Assembly: GCA_050742535.1 (NCBI GenBank)
Contig: JBOGIQ010000095.1
Location: 1 to 17,941 of the forward strand
Direction of reading: 5' to 3'
DNA from: Gp6-AA40 sp050742535
Lineage (GTDB): Bacteria; Acidobacteriota; Vicinamibacteria; Vicinamibacterales; UBA2999
Length of the DNA: 17,941 nt
Notes under the pieces: generated by a model
Databases searched by the model: none
Seen by the model: the letters and a program-made list of their open reading frames with translations, nothing else
Told to the model about the DNA's origin: nothing
Program-made: the position numbers and the translations under genes
Part shown: positions 6,335 through 14,017 of the stretch, piece after piece
Layout: each line of letters opens with the position of its first letter
Numbering within the stretch: the stretch's first letter is position 1

Positions 6335-7270
6335 TTACGGGCGTCTGGACGACGACGGATCCGGCGCCAGGCTGATCTGAATGCGCTTCAGATATCGCAC
6401 AGCGGTGCCGGCGACATGCGCCGGCTGGTACTGCCACCGTTTTGCGGCGGACATCACGAGCGAGTCGTATTGCGGGTGAACCGATTCGAGCATCCGCACC
6501 GTCTCCACCGCGCCGGTTGCGTCGATGATCAACTCGATGACACCGGCGGCCGGAGTCGTCAGGGTTCCGGGGAACCGCGGCATGTTCTGGCGCACGGTCA
6601 CGGGCGCCACGGCATCCGAATCCTCGCTCGTGAACACTCGCTTGAAATCGCGCGGCGGCGACACCGTCGCAGGGGTCAGCGACACCTTCGGCGGCGGCGG
6701 CGGCGCGAGCGCCTTGGCGCTCAGGTCGACGAAGCCTGTCGCAAGCGTTTTGATGTCCAGCAGCGGCGGCTGGTTGGCCAGAGGCGAAATGTCCGGGTCG
6801 GAAAGTGCGCTCAGCACCCACTTGAAACCGACGCTCGCGCTGGCGAACTCACCACGGTCGTACGCCGTCTTGCTTTCCTCGTAACGCCGCTGCACCAGCG
6901 CCGGCAGTACACGGACGCGGGCGGTGCTGACCGCCGTCCTGATCTTCGGAGAGAGCTCGTCTGACGGCGGCCGATAGAGCGGATGCTGTGACACGAGCCG
7001 ATCGATCGCCGCGTCAACTTCGGCGTTGCGCCCGACAGCCACCAGGCAGAGCACCCGGTACATCGCAATCGTGGCAGCGTCCTCGGTATGCGCGCTGTCG
7101 CCGGACAGTCCCGACCCGAGCGTGGTGAACATCGTCAACGCTTCGTCGTAATTGGCCGACGCGTAGAGCTCCTTCGCCTTGCCGAGCGACGGCTGCGCCT
7201 GCGCGGGTGCGGCCGGGCACACGAGCGCCACGAATCCAAACATCACGGAGAGCGCAAGTCTGCGTTTCAC
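6335..7270 (-). CDS. Periplasmic TonB C-terminal domain protein with TPR-like N-terminus
   Basis: A 311-aa protein with a signal peptide (1-26, ending AQAQ) and a helical TPR-like region (about 28-180) containing KAKELYASANYDEALTMF and YEESKTAYDRGEFASASVGF. A Pro-rich linker (190-206) leads to a TonB C-terminal domain (about 220-303). The TonB part shows the typical AAGVIELIIDATGAVETVRML and the AAKRWQYQPAHVAGTAVRY end. It lacks the N-terminal membrane anchor of true TonB, so it is not an energy transducer but a secreted domain of the kind seen in scaffolds. The GTG start overlaps the stop of the PEGA pseudokinase gene (GTGA), so both are probably made together and may act in one envelope pathway. 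Confidence 0.82.
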   Translation of the reverse strand: MKRRLALSVMFGFVALVCPAAPAQAQPSLGKAKELYASANYDEALTMFTTLGSGLSGDSAHTEDAATIAMYRVLCLVAVGRNAEVDAAIDRLVSQHPLYRPPSDELSPKIRTAVSTARVRVLPALVQRRYEESKTAYDRGEFASASVGFKWVLSALSDPDISPLANQPPLLDIKTLATGFVDLSAKALAPPPPPKVSLTPATVSPPRDFKRVFTSEDSDAVAPVTVRQNMPRFPGTLTTPAAGVIELIIDATGAVETVRMLESVHPQYDSLVMSAAKRWQYQPAHVAGTAVRYLKRIQISLAPDPSSSRRP

Positions 7271-9426
7271 TGCCGTTTCCTCATGTCCACGCTGAGGCGC
7301 GCGGGACCGTTCATCGTGACGGTGACGGTGTGCCGTTGCTCACCGAGTTCCGGATGCCGGAAGAGCACATCGTGGCTGCCAATCTGGAGCGAGATGTTGC
7401 CCATCGGCGTATCGCCGACGCGGTCGCCGTCGACCCAGACCTCTGCCCAGGGCGAGGCGTTCAGCGCCAGCGTTCCCTTGGGCGGATCGATACGAATCGG
7501 CGTCACGCGGCCGGGCGCCACCTGCAGGTTCCGGCTCACGCGATAGCCAAGCGTCTCGTTGATCAGCTGAAGATTGTGGTCGCCGACCGACATCATGATG
7601 CGGTCGCTGCGGCTGGTGCCGACCAGGCGGCCGTCCTCGAACAACTGCATCTCGACAGGCGAGTTCACGGACACCCATCCGGAGACCGGGACGCCCTGCG
7701 GCGCCGACAACGGAACGACGAGGGATGCCGTTGCGCCGGCCTGGATCGTGACCTGCTCGGTGACCGAGCTGAGCGTGTTCTGCAGACCGACGACGTGCGT
7801 GCCTGGCGTCAGTCCTTCAATCAGGAGCGGCGAGACGCCACGGCGCTGGCCGTCGATGGTCACGGTTGCTCCCGGTGGATCGGTGCGGACGTTCAGCTTT
7901 CCGTCCGCCGCGGTGACGGCCGGCAGCTCGACGAACTGCGCGACCTGCCCGCCTTGCGTGATCTTCACCGGAATGGCGCGCGTCTGATCGCCCAGCGTCA
8001 GCTCGAGCTTGTGATCGCCGGTTGGAAGTTCCAGCGTGAGCGGCGTCATTCCGCGCTTCCTGCCGTCGATGAACACCTGAACGCCATCGGGATTGGTGTT
8101 CACCACGAGCATGCCGGTCGGCGGCACGCGCGCATAACTCTTTATGGCGAAGACCCCCGCAGTGGCGACTGCCACGAGGACGGCGGCCGCGATCGCAACC
8201 CGGTTCCGCCATTGGGAATTCCAGAATGGAATCCGCCGCCGCACCTGCAGTGCCGGCTCGCCGTCCCGCTTCTGGGACGTGACGGACGGCGCCGCCGGCG
8301 CGACGGGAGTGAACACGGGCGCCTTCGGCGCCGACGTGGCGGCCGCCGGCCTGGACGGCGCGAACGAATCGAGCGGGTTTTCGGTTTTCTTCGGCGCAAA
8401 CGAGGCCGGCGCCGTCTGTGCGGCTGGCGCCGTCGCGGAGGCACCGGCGGACGCCGTGCCCTTTCCAAACGTCTGGCACTCGGTCAGAAACGCGGCCAGG
8501 ACCGTTCTGGCGCGAACGTCGTTGACCTTGATGGTCTTGTCGAATTCGGCCTTGGCCTCGATGGCGGTGGCGAAGCTGCGATCGCTGTCCACCCGCAGCG
8601 CGCGGCGGAGCCACGACTTCGTTTCCGACGGCAGCATCTCGAGGCCGTTCGGCGAAACCGCATTGAGTCCTTCGATCATGTCGCCGATGCCGCCGGGGTA
8701 CTCGTCCTCGTTCAGCAGCCGGCCGAGCAGCAGCGACAGCGCGACGACGCCGACCTGCACGACGTCTGCGCGGCGATCGCTCGTGGTCTTCCCGTCAACC
8801 AGCGGGAGGGCAACGCGCAGCTCTCTCCAGCAGCGCTCCTGGTCGTATCCAAGGCGTTCGATCGCGGAGCCGAACACGTAATCGGCAACGATCAGCCGCG
8901 AGTCGGTCGCGACCATCAGACGCTCGGGGGCGAGGGCGCCGTGGCTCGCCTGCGGCACCGATTGGTGCAGCGCGGCGGCGGCATCGAGGAGCTGCCGAAT
9001 CAAGCCGATCGCACCGTCGTATTCGAGCGGAATCAGGCGGCGCTCGGCGATGGCCAGCAGGTCCGATAACCGGACGCCTGACACGTGGTCAGTGGCGACA
9101 ACGATTCGTGAGGGGGGTTTGGAGAGACGACCCACGCCCTTGAGGCGCGGGAACGCCGCATGCTGGAACGATGCGACCTCTCCCGCCCGTTGGCGTAGCG
9201 CTGCCTCGAACCCGGCGACTCCACCCAGCGATTCGTGGACGACCACCAGATCGAGGAGCTGATTGCCCGCGCCCGTCGTCTGACGGCGCTCTCCCAAACC
9301 GTCCTGAAAAGCCGTTCCGACTGCACTCATAGCAGTGCAGCCGAGTGCCACTTCCGTACCCGAAGTCACCACCGGCCGTTCTGCACGGCGGTGCGCGGCA
9401 ATGCCACGGAATTCACGCCGCGGCAC
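7267..9426 (-). CDS. Membrane pseudokinase with PEGA repeats
   Basis: Residues ~40-295 (numbered from GTG 9426) resemble a Ser/Thr protein kinase fold, but the catalytic motifs are lost. The HRDLKPEN equivalent reads HGALAPER (162-169), and the DFG position reads DYVFG (182-186). No glycine-rich loop or VAIK lysine is evident, so it is probably a pseudokinase. A disordered Ala/Pro linker (325-390) and a basic stretch precede one transmembrane helix (408-428). Outside lie three to four PEGA domains (about 436-500, 509-575, 580-645, 650-705), with motifs such as VFIDGRKRGMTPLTLELPTGDH and VWVDGDRVGDTPMGNISLQIGSHDV. It overlaps the TonB-C gene. The start is uncertain: GTG 9426 and ATG 9330 are both possible, neither with a good ribosome binding site; 9330 would give 687 aa and keep all domains. 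Confidence 0.82.
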   Translation of the reverse strand: MPRREFRGIAAHRRAERPVVTSGTEVALGCTAMSAVGTAFQDGLGERRQTTGAGNQLLDLVVVHESLGGVAGFEAALRQRAGEVASFQHAAFPRLKGVGRLSKPPSRIVVATDHVSGVRLSDLLAIAERRLIPLEYDGAIGLIRQLLDAAAALHQSVPQASHGALAPERLMVATDSRLIVADYVFGSAIERLGYDQERCWRELRVALPLVDGKTTSDRRADVVQVGVVALSLLLGRLLNEDEYPGGIGDMIEGLNAVSPNGLEMLPSETKSWLRRALRVDSDRSFATAIEAKAEFDKTIKVNDVRARTVLAAFLTECQTFGKGTASAGASATAPAAQTAPASFAPKKTENPLDSFAPSRPAAATSAPKAPVFTPVAPAAPSVTSQKRDGEPALQVRRRIPFWNSQWRNRVAIAAAVLVAVATAGVFAIKSYARVPPTGMLVVNTNPDGVQVFIDGRKRGMTPLTLELPTGDHKLELTLGDQTRAIPVKITQGGQVAQFVELPAVTAADGKLNVRTDPPGATVTIDGQRRGVSPLLIEGLTPGTHVVGLQNTLSSVTEQVTIQAGATASLVVPLSAPQGVPVSGWVSVNSPVEMQLFEDGRLVGTSRSDRIMMSVGDHNLQLINETLGYRVSRNLQVAPGRVTPIRIDPPKGTLALNASPWAEVWVDGDRVGDTPMGNISLQIGSHDVLFRHPELGEQRHTVTVTMNGPARLSVDMRKRQ

Positions 9427-9479
9427 CGCGGCCTAAGTGTGTCGATATGTGACGCGATTACAGATCCGTTGGTGAAATC

Positions 9480-10079
9480 TCAGTTTCCTCGTCCGCGTCC
9501 GCCGCCGCCGCCGCGGGGTGGCGCCGGTGCCAGCGTGCCGCCCTCGGCGAGGGTCTTCATGTTCTCGAGCGCCGTCGTGAACGTCGCTGTCCGCTGCGCC
9601 TTGTTGCGCTCGCGGGCGGCGTCATCCGCCAGCATCGAGTTGTCGAACATCAGCGTATAAATCAGCTTCGACGTCGTCGCGGTCACCGGGCGTGCTTCGA
9701 GCGTGCCGTGGTACAGATCGTATGGCCGCCCTTCGCGTACTGGCTGCGTGTAGGTGTACGACAGCTCGGTCTTTCCAACGAGCACTTCGTTGACGACCGA
9801 TCGGACGGCGCCAACTTCTCCGTCCTTGCCAGCGGTGATGGTGCACGGGATGCGCATCCACTCGCCAATGTCGCAGTACTTGCCGACACGTTTCCAGACC
9901 TCTGCTGCCGGGCGATTTATCGCAATCTCCAGCACGATGCTCGTGTAGGTCGGGTTGGCGACCGCGACGCTCTGTGCCGGTGCCGGCGCGCCTGCGGCGG
10001 GTGCCTGCGCTCCTGCTGCGACGCCCGCGGCGATGATGGCCACAGCGACGCAGAACACGCCCAGGAATCGATTCCTCAT
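9480..10079 (-). CDS. Secreted SRPBCC (START/Bet v1-like) family protein
   Basis: A 199-aa protein with a signal peptide (about 1-25, cleavage near AGAQA) and an Ala/Pro linker. The SRPBCC-type domain follows (about 44-178): SIVLEIAINRPAAEVWKRVGKYCDIGEW is the classic first strand and helix of polyketide-cyclase/dehydrase-like lipid-binding folds, and ARERNKAQRTATFTTALENMKTLAE the long C-terminal helix. These folds bind hydrophobic ligands in a central cavity. A secreted form is less common than cytoplasmic ones. The tail is Pro/Gly/Arg-rich (APPRGGGGGRGRGN). GGAGG lies 6 nt before ATG 10079. The ligand is unknown; the gene is transcribed toward the pseudokinase gene with a gap of ~50 nt. Confidence 0.75.
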   Translation of the reverse strand: MRNRFLGVFCVAVAIIAAGVAAGAQAPAAGAPAPAQSVAVANPTYTSIVLEIAINRPAAEVWKRVGKYCDIGEWMRIPCTITAGKDGEVGAVRSVVNEVLVGKTELSYTYTQPVREGRPYDLYHGTLEARPVTATTSKLIYTLMFDNSMLADDAARERNKAQRTATFTTALENMKTLAEGGTLAPAPPRGGGGGRGRGN

Positions 10080-10085
10080 GTGATG

Positions 10086-10090
10086 CCTCC
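10086..10090 (-). promoter_or_regulatory. Ribosome binding site of the SRPBCC gene
   Basis: GGAGG on the minus strand, 6 nt upstream of ATG 10079. It confirms the start at the signal peptide. Confidence 0.65.
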
Positions 10091-10116
10091 AGATGTATTG
10101 CTGACGAGTGGTGAGC

Positions 10117-10587
10117 CTACCTCTTTTTGGCGGTTTTCCGCGCGGCCTTCTTTTTCTTTGCCGGGACGGCCTTCGCCGGCGCCGCGAACTCGTAGGCTTC
10201 GTGCAGCCAGTCGGTCATCGGCGCTTCGACCTCGTCCCGGTGGCGGACCTGAATCAGGTGCGCGACTTTTGATGTCGAGGCCCCGACGATCCGGCGAACC
10301 TGGGGAGCCTTGAGCGTGCGCGGAAGAAACACGCAGACCTCGAGGAAGTTCCGCTTGGGACGGACGAAGAAGTAGCACGCCTTGCGCGAGAACATGATCG
10401 AATGGTGGGACGCGTAGATGCGCTGTTCGCCGAACTCGACCGCCGTCTCGCGCAGCCGCTCCCAGGCCTCGCGCAGGTCCTCGGACAGTTCCGCCGTCAA
10501 CGCGGCTTCCGTCGTCGTCCAGCAGTCGTGCGGCGCGCCTTTCTCCACCCATTGCTTGCAGTGGTAGCACTCCGATCCCGTGGCCAT
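10117..10587 (-). CDS. DUF5655-type protein with Cys/His N-terminus and Lys-rich tail
   Basis: The 156-aa cytoplasmic protein has three parts. Residues 7-22 hold C7-x2-C10 and H20-x-C22, which could form a small zinc knuckle. Residues ~35-125 match my memory of DUF5655 (EFGEQRIYASHHSIMFSRKACYFFVRPKRNFLEVCVFLP), a domain of unknown function found alone or fused to nuclease-like domains. The last ~20 residues are Ala/Lys-rich (AKAVPAKKKKAARKTAKKR), similar to bacterial histone H1-like tails, and hint at nucleic-acid binding. ATG 10587 lies immediately next to the 36-nt repeat pair, which therefore occupies the 5' flank. No ribosome binding site is obvious. Family assignment is moderate; the function is unknown. 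Confidence 0.7.
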   Translation of the reverse strand: MATGSECYHCKQWVEKGAPHDCWTTTEAALTAELSEDLREAWERLRETAVEFGEQRIYASHHSIMFSRKACYFFVRPKRNFLEVCVFLPRTLKAPQVRRIVGASTSKVAHLIQVRHRDEVEAPMTDWLHEAYEFAAPAKAVPAKKKKAARKTAKKR

Positions 10588-10594
10588 CGGACGG

Positions 10595-10666
10595 ATTGTA
10601 CGTAGTGTCCGGCTTCAGCCGGACGTCGCGATTGTACGTAGTGTCCGGCTTCAGCCGGACCTCGCG
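10595..10666. repeat. Two tandem 36-nt palindromic (REP-like) repeats
   Basis: Units 10595-10630 and 10631-10666 differ at one base. Each has TACGTA (10599-10604 and 10635-10640) followed by GTCCGGCT-TC-AGCCGGAC, an 8-bp hairpin with a 2-nt apex (10607-10624 and 10643-10660). On the minus strand the unit reads RLKPDTT when translated. The pair fills the gap between the SIR2 gene and the DUF5655 gene. From general recognition, such units are dispersed widely in Vicinamibacteria-like genomes. Confidence 0.88.
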
Positions 10667-10676
10667 CGCCCGCAGG

Positions 10677-11450
10677 TCAGCGACCCGACGCCGGGGCCCG
10701 GCCGGCACAGATCTGCGGCAGGACGTCGCCGATCGGCGCACGAATCACGGCGTCGGCAAGGTCGTCGAACGGCGTCGGCTCCGCATTCACGATGACCACA
10801 CGCGCGCCGCACGATTTCGCGAGCGGAACGAGGCCTGCCACCGGGGATACCTGGAGGCTGGTCCCGACGGCGAGCAGGAGGTCGGCTTCCCGTGCCGCGT
10901 GCGAGGCAGCGTCGATCACCTCGGGCACGAGCGCCTGGCCGAACGAAATGGTCGCGCTCTTGAGAATGCCTCCACAGCTCCGGCACGGCGGATCGGCTTC
11001 TCCGGCGCGCACGCGGTCGAGCACCGGACCGGCCGGCCCGCGCCAGCCGCAGGCCATGCAGACGACGTCGCGCATCGTGCCGTGCACCTCGATGACGCGG
11101 GCGGGTTCGTGGCCCGCCGCCTGGTGCAGTCCGTCGATGTTCTGCGTCACCAGCGCGCGCAGCTTGCCGCGGCGCTCGAGCGCGACCAGCGCCCGATGCC
11201 CGGGGTTCGGCCTCGCGTGCCAGGCGGGATGGTTCACCCGTCCCTGCCATGACAACCGCCGAATATCGGGATCGTTCATGTATTCGTGAATGTTGGACAA
11301 GCGTTCAGCGTTCGGATCGCGAGTCCATACTCCCTGCGGGCCGCGAAAGTCCGGGATCCCGGATTCGGTCGAGATGCCGGCGCCGGTCAGCGCCACAATC
11401 GAGGTCGCCGCGTCCACCCAGGCGGCAGCGGTCTGAACGAGAGGGCCCAC
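10677..11450 (-). CDS. SIR2 family NAD-dependent protein deacylase (CobB/sirtuin type)
   Basis: A 257-aa sirtuin that removes acyl groups from protein lysines using NAD. Visible motifs are TGAGISTESGIPDFRGPQGVW (NAD-binding, starting near residue 22), TQNIDGLHQAAG (102-113), the catalytic histidine in EVHGT (H123) and a four-cysteine zinc site C131-x2-C134 and C156-x2-C159. Also present are GTSLQVSPVAGLV and the late IVNAEPT. GTG 11450 is taken as start because it lies 8 nt beyond the stop of the serine hydrolase gene and gives a normal sirtuin length; GTG 11417 is an alternative. The longer open frame reaching 11699 overlaps the neighbouring gene and is rejected. The gene is probably co-transcribed with the hydrolase upstream. 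Confidence 0.92.
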   Translation of the reverse strand: MGPLVQTAAAWVDAATSIVALTGAGISTESGIPDFRGPQGVWTRDPNAERLSNIHEYMNDPDIRRLSWQGRVNHPAWHARPNPGHRALVALERRGKLRALVTQNIDGLHQAAGHEPARVIEVHGTMRDVVCMACGWRGPAGPVLDRVRAGEADPPCRSCGGILKSATISFGQALVPEVIDAASHAAREADLLLAVGTSLQVSPVAGLVPLAKSCGARVVIVNAEPTPFDDLADAVIRAPIGDVLPQICAGRAPASGR

Positions 11451-11458
11451 AAGAACCG

Positions 11459-12562
11459 CTATTTGGCCGATGGCAATACGAGATCCACGATCCCGTTGAC
11501 GAGTGTTTCCCTCGGAGTCCCTTCCCAGTTGCTCACGAGGACAACGCCGATCGCATCGTCCGGCAGCAGCAGCAGATAGCTGCGGAAGCCGGTGTCCCCT
11601 CCTGCGTGAAAGATGGTTCGGCGCCCCGCTCGCTTTCCGACGAACCAGCTCAGACCCATTCGCGCGCCCTGCATCGATGTCTCGACCGTTGGTTCCCAAA
11701 GTGCTTCGTAGGTCGCGGCCCGCAGGATGCGTTGGCCATCGAGTTGACCTCGATTGAGATTGGCAAGCATCCAGCGTGTCATGTCAACGACGTTCGAGTT
11801 TAGCGTCGAGCTGGGCGCGTGCCGCCGGTTGTACGGATACACATTGCTTACCCGGGCGGGACTGTCCACGTGGCCGGTGGTCCGAATCGCGGGATCGATC
11901 TCCGGATGAATGAACGAACTGCTCTTCATCCCGAGCGGTTCGAGAATGTTCGCCCGGACGTACCGTTCGAAATTGAGGCCGGACACTTTCGCGATGACGG
12001 CAGCCATCGCGTCGAACGCCATGTTGCTGTACGCCCAGCGGGAGCCCGGAGCCCAGACGAGGCGTTCGGACGCCATCGCGCGAACGTAGCGCTCGGCCGC
12101 ACCGTCATCGAACTGCGGCTTGTTCCACTCGTAGTCTTCGACGTCCGGCATGCCCGACGTGTGGGTCAATATTTGTCGAATCGTGATCGCCCGGGAACGC
12201 TCGTCCGCAAGCGTGAAGTACGGAAGGACCTTCGCGACGGGATCCTGAAGATTCAGTCTCCCGCGTTCGACAAGCTGCATGATGGCTGTCGCGACGAACG
12301 GTTTCGACACCGACGCGAAGTGGAATACGTGCCGCGGTGTGAGCCGGTCGCCCGCACCGAGTTTGGGCACGCCGTGCGCGCCCGTGTAGATCACCTTCCC
12401 ATCGCGGACGACCGCAGCGGTCAAGCCTGGAATGCCGCGTTTGTTGACTTCGCTGTCCAGATACCGATCGATTCGTGCGGCGAGATCCTGCGCTGCCGCA
12501 CCCGCCGGCGTGATGTGGAAAAGCATGACGACGAGCAGCCACGGAGCGTAGGGACGAGGCAT
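11459..12562 (-). CDS. Secreted class C beta-lactamase-type serine hydrolase
   Basis: A 367-aa member of the beta-lactamase/transpeptidase-like family (Pfam Beta-lactamase, class C/esterase group). It has a signal peptide (MPRPYAPWLLVVMLFHITPAGAAA), the SxxK motif SVSK (S84-K87), the YSN triad motif (Y178-N180) and HAGG (319-322) in place of the KTG box. The HTSG segment (ILTHTSGMPD) and LEPLGMKSSSF are typical of this group of penicillin-binding-like esterases and peptidases. A true lactamase role is not implied. ATG 12562 is chosen because it starts the signal peptide; a TTG eight codons earlier is possible. No ribosome binding site is visible. Substrate unknown. Confidence 0.88.
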   Translation of the reverse strand: MPRPYAPWLLVVMLFHITPAGAAAQDLAARIDRYLDSEVNKRGIPGLTAAVVRDGKVIYTGAHGVPKLGAGDRLTPRHVFHFASVSKPFVATAIMQLVERGRLNLQDPVAKVLPYFTLADERSRAITIRQILTHTSGMPDVEDYEWNKPQFDDGAAERYVRAMASERLVWAPGSRWAYSNMAFDAMAAVIAKVSGLNFERYVRANILEPLGMKSSSFIHPEIDPAIRTTGHVDSPARVSNVYPYNRRHAPSSTLNSNVVDMTRWMLANLNRGQLDGQRILRAATYEALWEPTVETSMQGARMGLSWFVGKRAGRRTIFHAGGDTGFRSYLLLLPDDAIGVVLVSNWEGTPRETLVNGIVDLVLPSAK

Positions 12563-12608
12563 TTGGCTCGCTAGCGTAGCACCCAAGTTACCGATCGGCC
12601 GCTTTGCG

Positions 12609-12905
12609 TTATCCTCCCGCCAGCGCGCCGATGATCAGGAACGGCTCGACGCCGCTGACGACAGGGTCGGGCAATGGGGTGTCGGGAGGATCGTGCGAGA
12701 GATCCTCCTCGCAGGCATAGAAACGGACGAACGCGCGGCGCCTGAACGTCATCTGATCACGAATGGTGCCGCGCAGCACCGGATAGCGCGATTCGAGCGC
12801 GTCGAGCACGGCGCGCTGCGTCACCGCGCCGGACACCTGGAGTTCGACCTCCGCGCCGACACGCGCGAGCGTCTGCAGGTGCTGAGGCAGGGCGACGCGA
12901 ATCAT
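12609..12905 (-). CDS. MoaD/ThiS-like ubiquitin-fold sulfur-carrier protein
   Basis: The 98-aa protein has the beta-grasp pattern of MoaD/ThiS, from IRVALPQHLQTLARVGAEVELQV and AVLDALESRYPVLRGTIRD to FLIIGALAGG. The C-terminal Gly-Gly (97-98) is required in this family for adenylation and thiocarboxylate formation by a MoeB/ThiF-type enzyme. No such enzyme is in the window. ATG 12905 overlaps the stop of the BNR gene as ATGA, so the two are translationally coupled. The open frame continues upstream to 13316 but there it is a low-complexity shadow of the BNR gene. Other molybdopterin or thiamine genes are absent, which argues for a specialised role with the BNR protein. Confidence 0.85.
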   Translation of the reverse strand: MIRVALPQHLQTLARVGAEVELQVSGAVTQRAVLDALESRYPVLRGTIRDQMTFRRRAFVRFYACEEDLSHDPPDTPLPDPVVSGVEPFLIIGALAGG

Positions 12906-14017
12906 TTCAGCGTCTGAACCTCCACCGACAGCACCGGCGGCAGATCGCGAACGATCGCGTTCCAGCTGTCGCCCGCGTTTGCCGATCCGTACACCTGGCC
13001 ACCGGTGGTCCCGAAATAGATGCCGCACGGATCGAGCGCGTCGACGGACATCGCGTCGCGCAGGATGTTCACGTAGCAGTTCTCCTGCGGCAGACCCTTC
13101 GACAACGGCTCCCATTCGTTTCCACCGCTGCGGCTGCGATAGACGCGCAGCTTGCCGTCGGGCGGATAGTGCTCCGAGTCGCTCTTGATCGGCACCACAT
13201 AGATCGTTTCCGGCTCGTGTGCATGCACGTCGAGCACGAAGCCGAAGTCGGTCGGCAGGTTGCCGCTGATTTCCGTCCAGAGGTCGCCGGCGTTGTCGCT
13301 CCGCATCACGTCCCAATGCTTCTGCATGAACAGCACGTTCGGACGCGACCGGTGCATGCCGATGCGATGGACGCAGTGGCCAACCTCCGCTGTCGGGTCA
13401 GGAATGTATTGCGAGCGCAGGCCCTGGTTAATCGCCGTCCAGCTCTGCCCGCCATCGTCGCTGCGGAACGCGCCGGCGGCGGAGATGGCGATGAACATCC
13501 GGTTGGCGTTCGTCGGGTCCAGCAGGATCGTGTGCAGGCAGAGACCGCCGGCACCGGGCGTCCACTTCGAACCCGAGCCGTGGCCGCGCAGGCCCGGCAT
13601 TTCCTGCCACGTGTTCGCGCCGTCGGTGCTGCGGAACAGGGCGGCGTCCTCCACGCCCGCATAGACAACGTCGGGATCCGTCAGTGAGGGCTCGAGGTGC
13701 CAGACGCGCTTGAATTCCCACGGATGCGGCGTCCCGTCGTACCACTGATGCGTTCCGGGAACGCCTTCGTAGGCGAATTGATTGCCCGCCGGCTCCCACG
13801 TCTGGCCACCGTCGTTCGAACGCTGAATGACCTGCCCGAACCAGCCGCTCGACTGCGACGCGTAGAGACGGTTCGGGTCCGCCGGAGATCCCTTGATGTG
13901 GTAGATCTCCCATCCGCCGAAATGCGGTCCGCTCACGTTCCAGCGATCGCGGGTGCCGTCGGACGTGAGAATGAAACCGCCTTTGCGGGTACCCACGAGA
14001 ACTCGAACGCTGCTCAT
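12902..14017 (-). CDS. Cytoplasmic BNR/Asp-box beta-propeller (exo-alpha-sialidase-like)
   Basis: A 371-aa protein with six Asp-box-like motifs of the form S-x-D-x-G-x-x-W, near residues 67-74 (SNDGGQTW), 130-137 (STDGANTW), 186-193 (SDDGGQSW), 240-247 (SDNAGDLW), 295-302 (SRSGGNEW) and 345-352 (SANAGDSW). Their ~50-60 residue spacing fits a six- or seven-bladed propeller of the sialidase/VPS10-like fold. It begins MSSVRVLVGTRKGGFILTSD and has no signal peptide, unlike true secreted sialidases. I see no clear sialidase arginine triad, so the sialidase name is only nominal. AGGAGG lies 4 nt before ATG 14017. The gene overlaps its neighbours on both sides by ATGA (VOC upstream, MoaD-like downstream). 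Confidence 0.85.
   Translation of the reverse strand: MSSVRVLVGTRKGGFILTSDGTRDRWNVSGPHFGGWEIYHIKGSPADPNRLYASQSSGWFGQVIQRSNDGGQTWEPAGNQFAYEGVPGTHQWYDGTPHPWEFKRVWHLEPSLTDPDVVYAGVEDAALFRSTDGANTWQEMPGLRGHGSGSKWTPGAGGLCLHTILLDPTNANRMFIAISAAGAFRSDDGGQSWTAINQGLRSQYIPDPTAEVGHCVHRIGMHRSRPNVLFMQKHWDVMRSDNAGDLWTEISGNLPTDFGFVLDVHAHEPETIYVVPIKSDSEHYPPDGKLRVYRSRSGGNEWEPLSKGLPQENCYVNILRDAMSVDALDPCGIYFGTTGGQVYGSANAGDSWNAIVRDLPPVLSVEVQTLK

Noticed and set aside
7207..9069. 620-aa plus-strand open frame opposite the PEGA pseudokinase
   Set aside because: Composition is Arg/His/Gly-rich with no domain, and the minus strand encodes a coherent pseudokinase-PEGA protein.
9427..9479. Promoter upstream of the pseudokinase gene
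   Set aside because: The short gap is AT-richer than its surroundings, but I find no convincing -35/-10 pair.
11451..11699. Longer N-terminus of the SIR2 open frame
   Set aside because: It lies within the serine hydrolase gene and shows no sirtuin homology. The sirtuin fold begins just after the hydrolase stop.
12906..13316. Upstream extension of the MoaD-like open frame
   Set aside because: It overlaps the BNR gene in another frame and is Arg-rich. The ATGA overlap gives a natural start at 12905.
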